Both the position numbers and the translations under genes were made by a program. From positions 1-33,355 of the forward strand of contig JAEWMT010000037.1 in the NCBI GenBank assembly GCA_023393095.1: 33,355 nt of DNA, in the 5' to 3' direction. The notes below the pieces were generated by a model. The model searched no databases. It worked only from the letters and a program-made list of their open reading frames with translations, and was not told the DNA's origin. Of the stretch, positions 32,647 to 33,355 are shown in pieces (within the stretch, counting starts at the first letter, position 1; each line of letters opens with the position of its first letter). The DNA comes from Bacillota bacterium (GTDB lineage: Bacteria; Bacillota; Clostridia; Lachnospirales; Lachnospiraceae).

Positions 32647-33355
32647 TTAAGAATTACTCCCCCAAATCTCCGCCTTCATCTCATCCTCTGATTTCTTCGC
32701 TAGATTTCGAAACTCATGTCCCGGAAGCCTCACATCAAAACCACAGGCTGTTTTGAATTCACAATAATCGCAGGCAGTTTTCTCTGCCGACCGATATGGA
32801 TTTAACCGCGTGTCACCATTTAAAATCTCTTTATTATCCTCAGAAAGCTTCTGATTCACATAATCCATCAAGGAATTCATCTGTTTTCCATTGACAGCCT
32901 CTGATCGCTTATTTAACTCACCTTCCTTATTCGTCTCTACCGGAATGATATCCGACTTAGCTGAAGGTGCCAGATTGCCATCTGGACCTGCTAATTTATG
33001 ATCCATGAGAGCTATAATCTTCTTATCCTCATTCACCAGCCCGTTCATTCTAAGGCTCTTATAAATTTCTTCCTCTGATTGATCTGACTTTGCAACAATC
33101 GGGTCATCAATGTGATAATAGAAAATACCCGCCGGAATAATCTCCTTATTCTGATATCTGTGTTTTAGATAATCCATGGCAGCACTTAAATAAATTGATA
33201 GCTGCTGCTGGAGTCCATAATAAATCTTACCCAAATCAAAGAAGGTGCTGCCTGATTTGTAATCAATGACGCGAACATATACCCTGTCCTCTTCCTCATA
33301 GAGATCAAGTCGGTCAATCCGCCCTCTTAAATTCAGGCTTTCATCGGGAATATGA
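32647..33355 (-). CDS. addB: ATP-dependent helicase/nuclease subunit B, C-terminal part
   Basis: The last 236 or so residues of AddB, open at the right edge. AddB carries the 5'-strand nuclease and recognises Chi. Visible are the RecB-family nuclease motif, GRIDRLDLYEEEDRVYVRVI followed by DYKSG, then GLQQQLSIYL, and near the end the iron-sulfur staple TACDYCEFKTACGF, where three of the four cluster-binding cysteines lie. The stop is TAA at 32647. The order addB-addA is conserved in Firmicutes, and the two proteins form one heterodimer. Here the genes are separated by 496 nt, mostly an inverted repeat, so their usual tight coupling is disturbed. Confidence 0.96.
   Translation of the reverse strand, partial: HIPDESLNLRGRIDRLDLYEEEDRVYVRVIDYKSGSTFFDLGKIYYGLQQQLSIYLSAAMDYLKHRYQNKEIIPAGIFYYHIDDPIVAKSDQSEEEIYKSLRMNGLVNEDKKIIALMDHKLAGPDGNLAPSAKSDIIPVETNKEGELNKRSEAVNGKQMNSLMDYVNQKLSEDNKEILNGDTRLNPYRSAEKTACDYCEFKTACGFDVRLPGHEFRNLAKKSEDEMKAEIWGSNS

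Noticed and set aside
1..33355. CRISPR arrays, tRNA/rRNA genes, integrases or transposases.
   Set aside because: No regularly spaced repeats, cloverleaf-like sequences or recombinase motifs were seen on either strand; the only mobile-like items are inverted repeats without genes.

Overview
The window looks like a chromosomal segment of an AT-rich, anaerobic, spore-forming Clostridia, most like the Lachnospiraceae (Lachnoclostridium / Clostridium phytofermentans group). That placement is inferred from an alpha/beta-type spore protein (SASP), AddAB rather than RecBCD, a GH94 disaccharide phosphorylase, xylulokinase next to a ROK regulator, Shine-Dalgarno (SD) sites close to AGGAGG, and occasional GTG/TTG starts. 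No tRNA, rRNA, CRISPR array, prophage or transposase was seen.

Layout. 1-3300: the start of a zinc-dependent phospholipase C-like gene, a HAD-like protein with a degenerate active site, dUTPase, a LysR regulator and a flavin-reductase-fold (PNPOx-like) protein. 3400-6950: a minus-strand module of OmpR-type response regulator, ABC ATPase, ABC-2 permease and histidine kinase, resembling BcrAB/lantibiotic-resistance systems, with direct repeats ahead of the ABC genes that may bind the regulator. 7372-8567: a small HMA-fold protein without the metal-binding cysteines, and a SAM methyltransferase. 8731-8999: an unexplained minus-strand RNA candidate with its own promoter, a folded core and an intrinsic terminator; it may be a free small RNA or a leader of the methyltransferase gene. 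9043-11510: corrinoid adenosyltransferase and cobyric acid synthase behind a recognisable cobalamin riboswitch, with a 115-nt palindrome in the leader. 11592-15740: purC, purF and purB, all on the minus strand, separated by gaps of about 220-250 nt.

15944-20129: a lipoprotein, a small membrane protein, a GNAT acetyltransferase remnant and a GH94 cellobiose-phosphorylase-like enzyme. 20565-22571: a minus-strand unit from a clear promoter through a truncated SAP/DUF6434-like reading frame, a methyltransferase and Hsp33 (hslO). 22753-27675: a 42-residue membrane peptide gene, xylulokinase, a secreted protein of unknown function and a ROK regulator, probably a xylose locus. 27832-33355: a SASP gene, addA with two unusual acidic low-complexity inserts, a 340-bp foldback inverted repeat, and the C-terminal part of addB.

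Most genes are housekeeping or central metabolism. The least explained pieces are the 8731-8999 RNA locus, the long foldback in the addB-addA gap, the palindromic elements at 11186 and 14859, the repeated motif shared by the promoters at 24781 and 26392, and several very short or decayed genes. All functional calls rest on reading the sequence and on recall of protein families; no database search was run.
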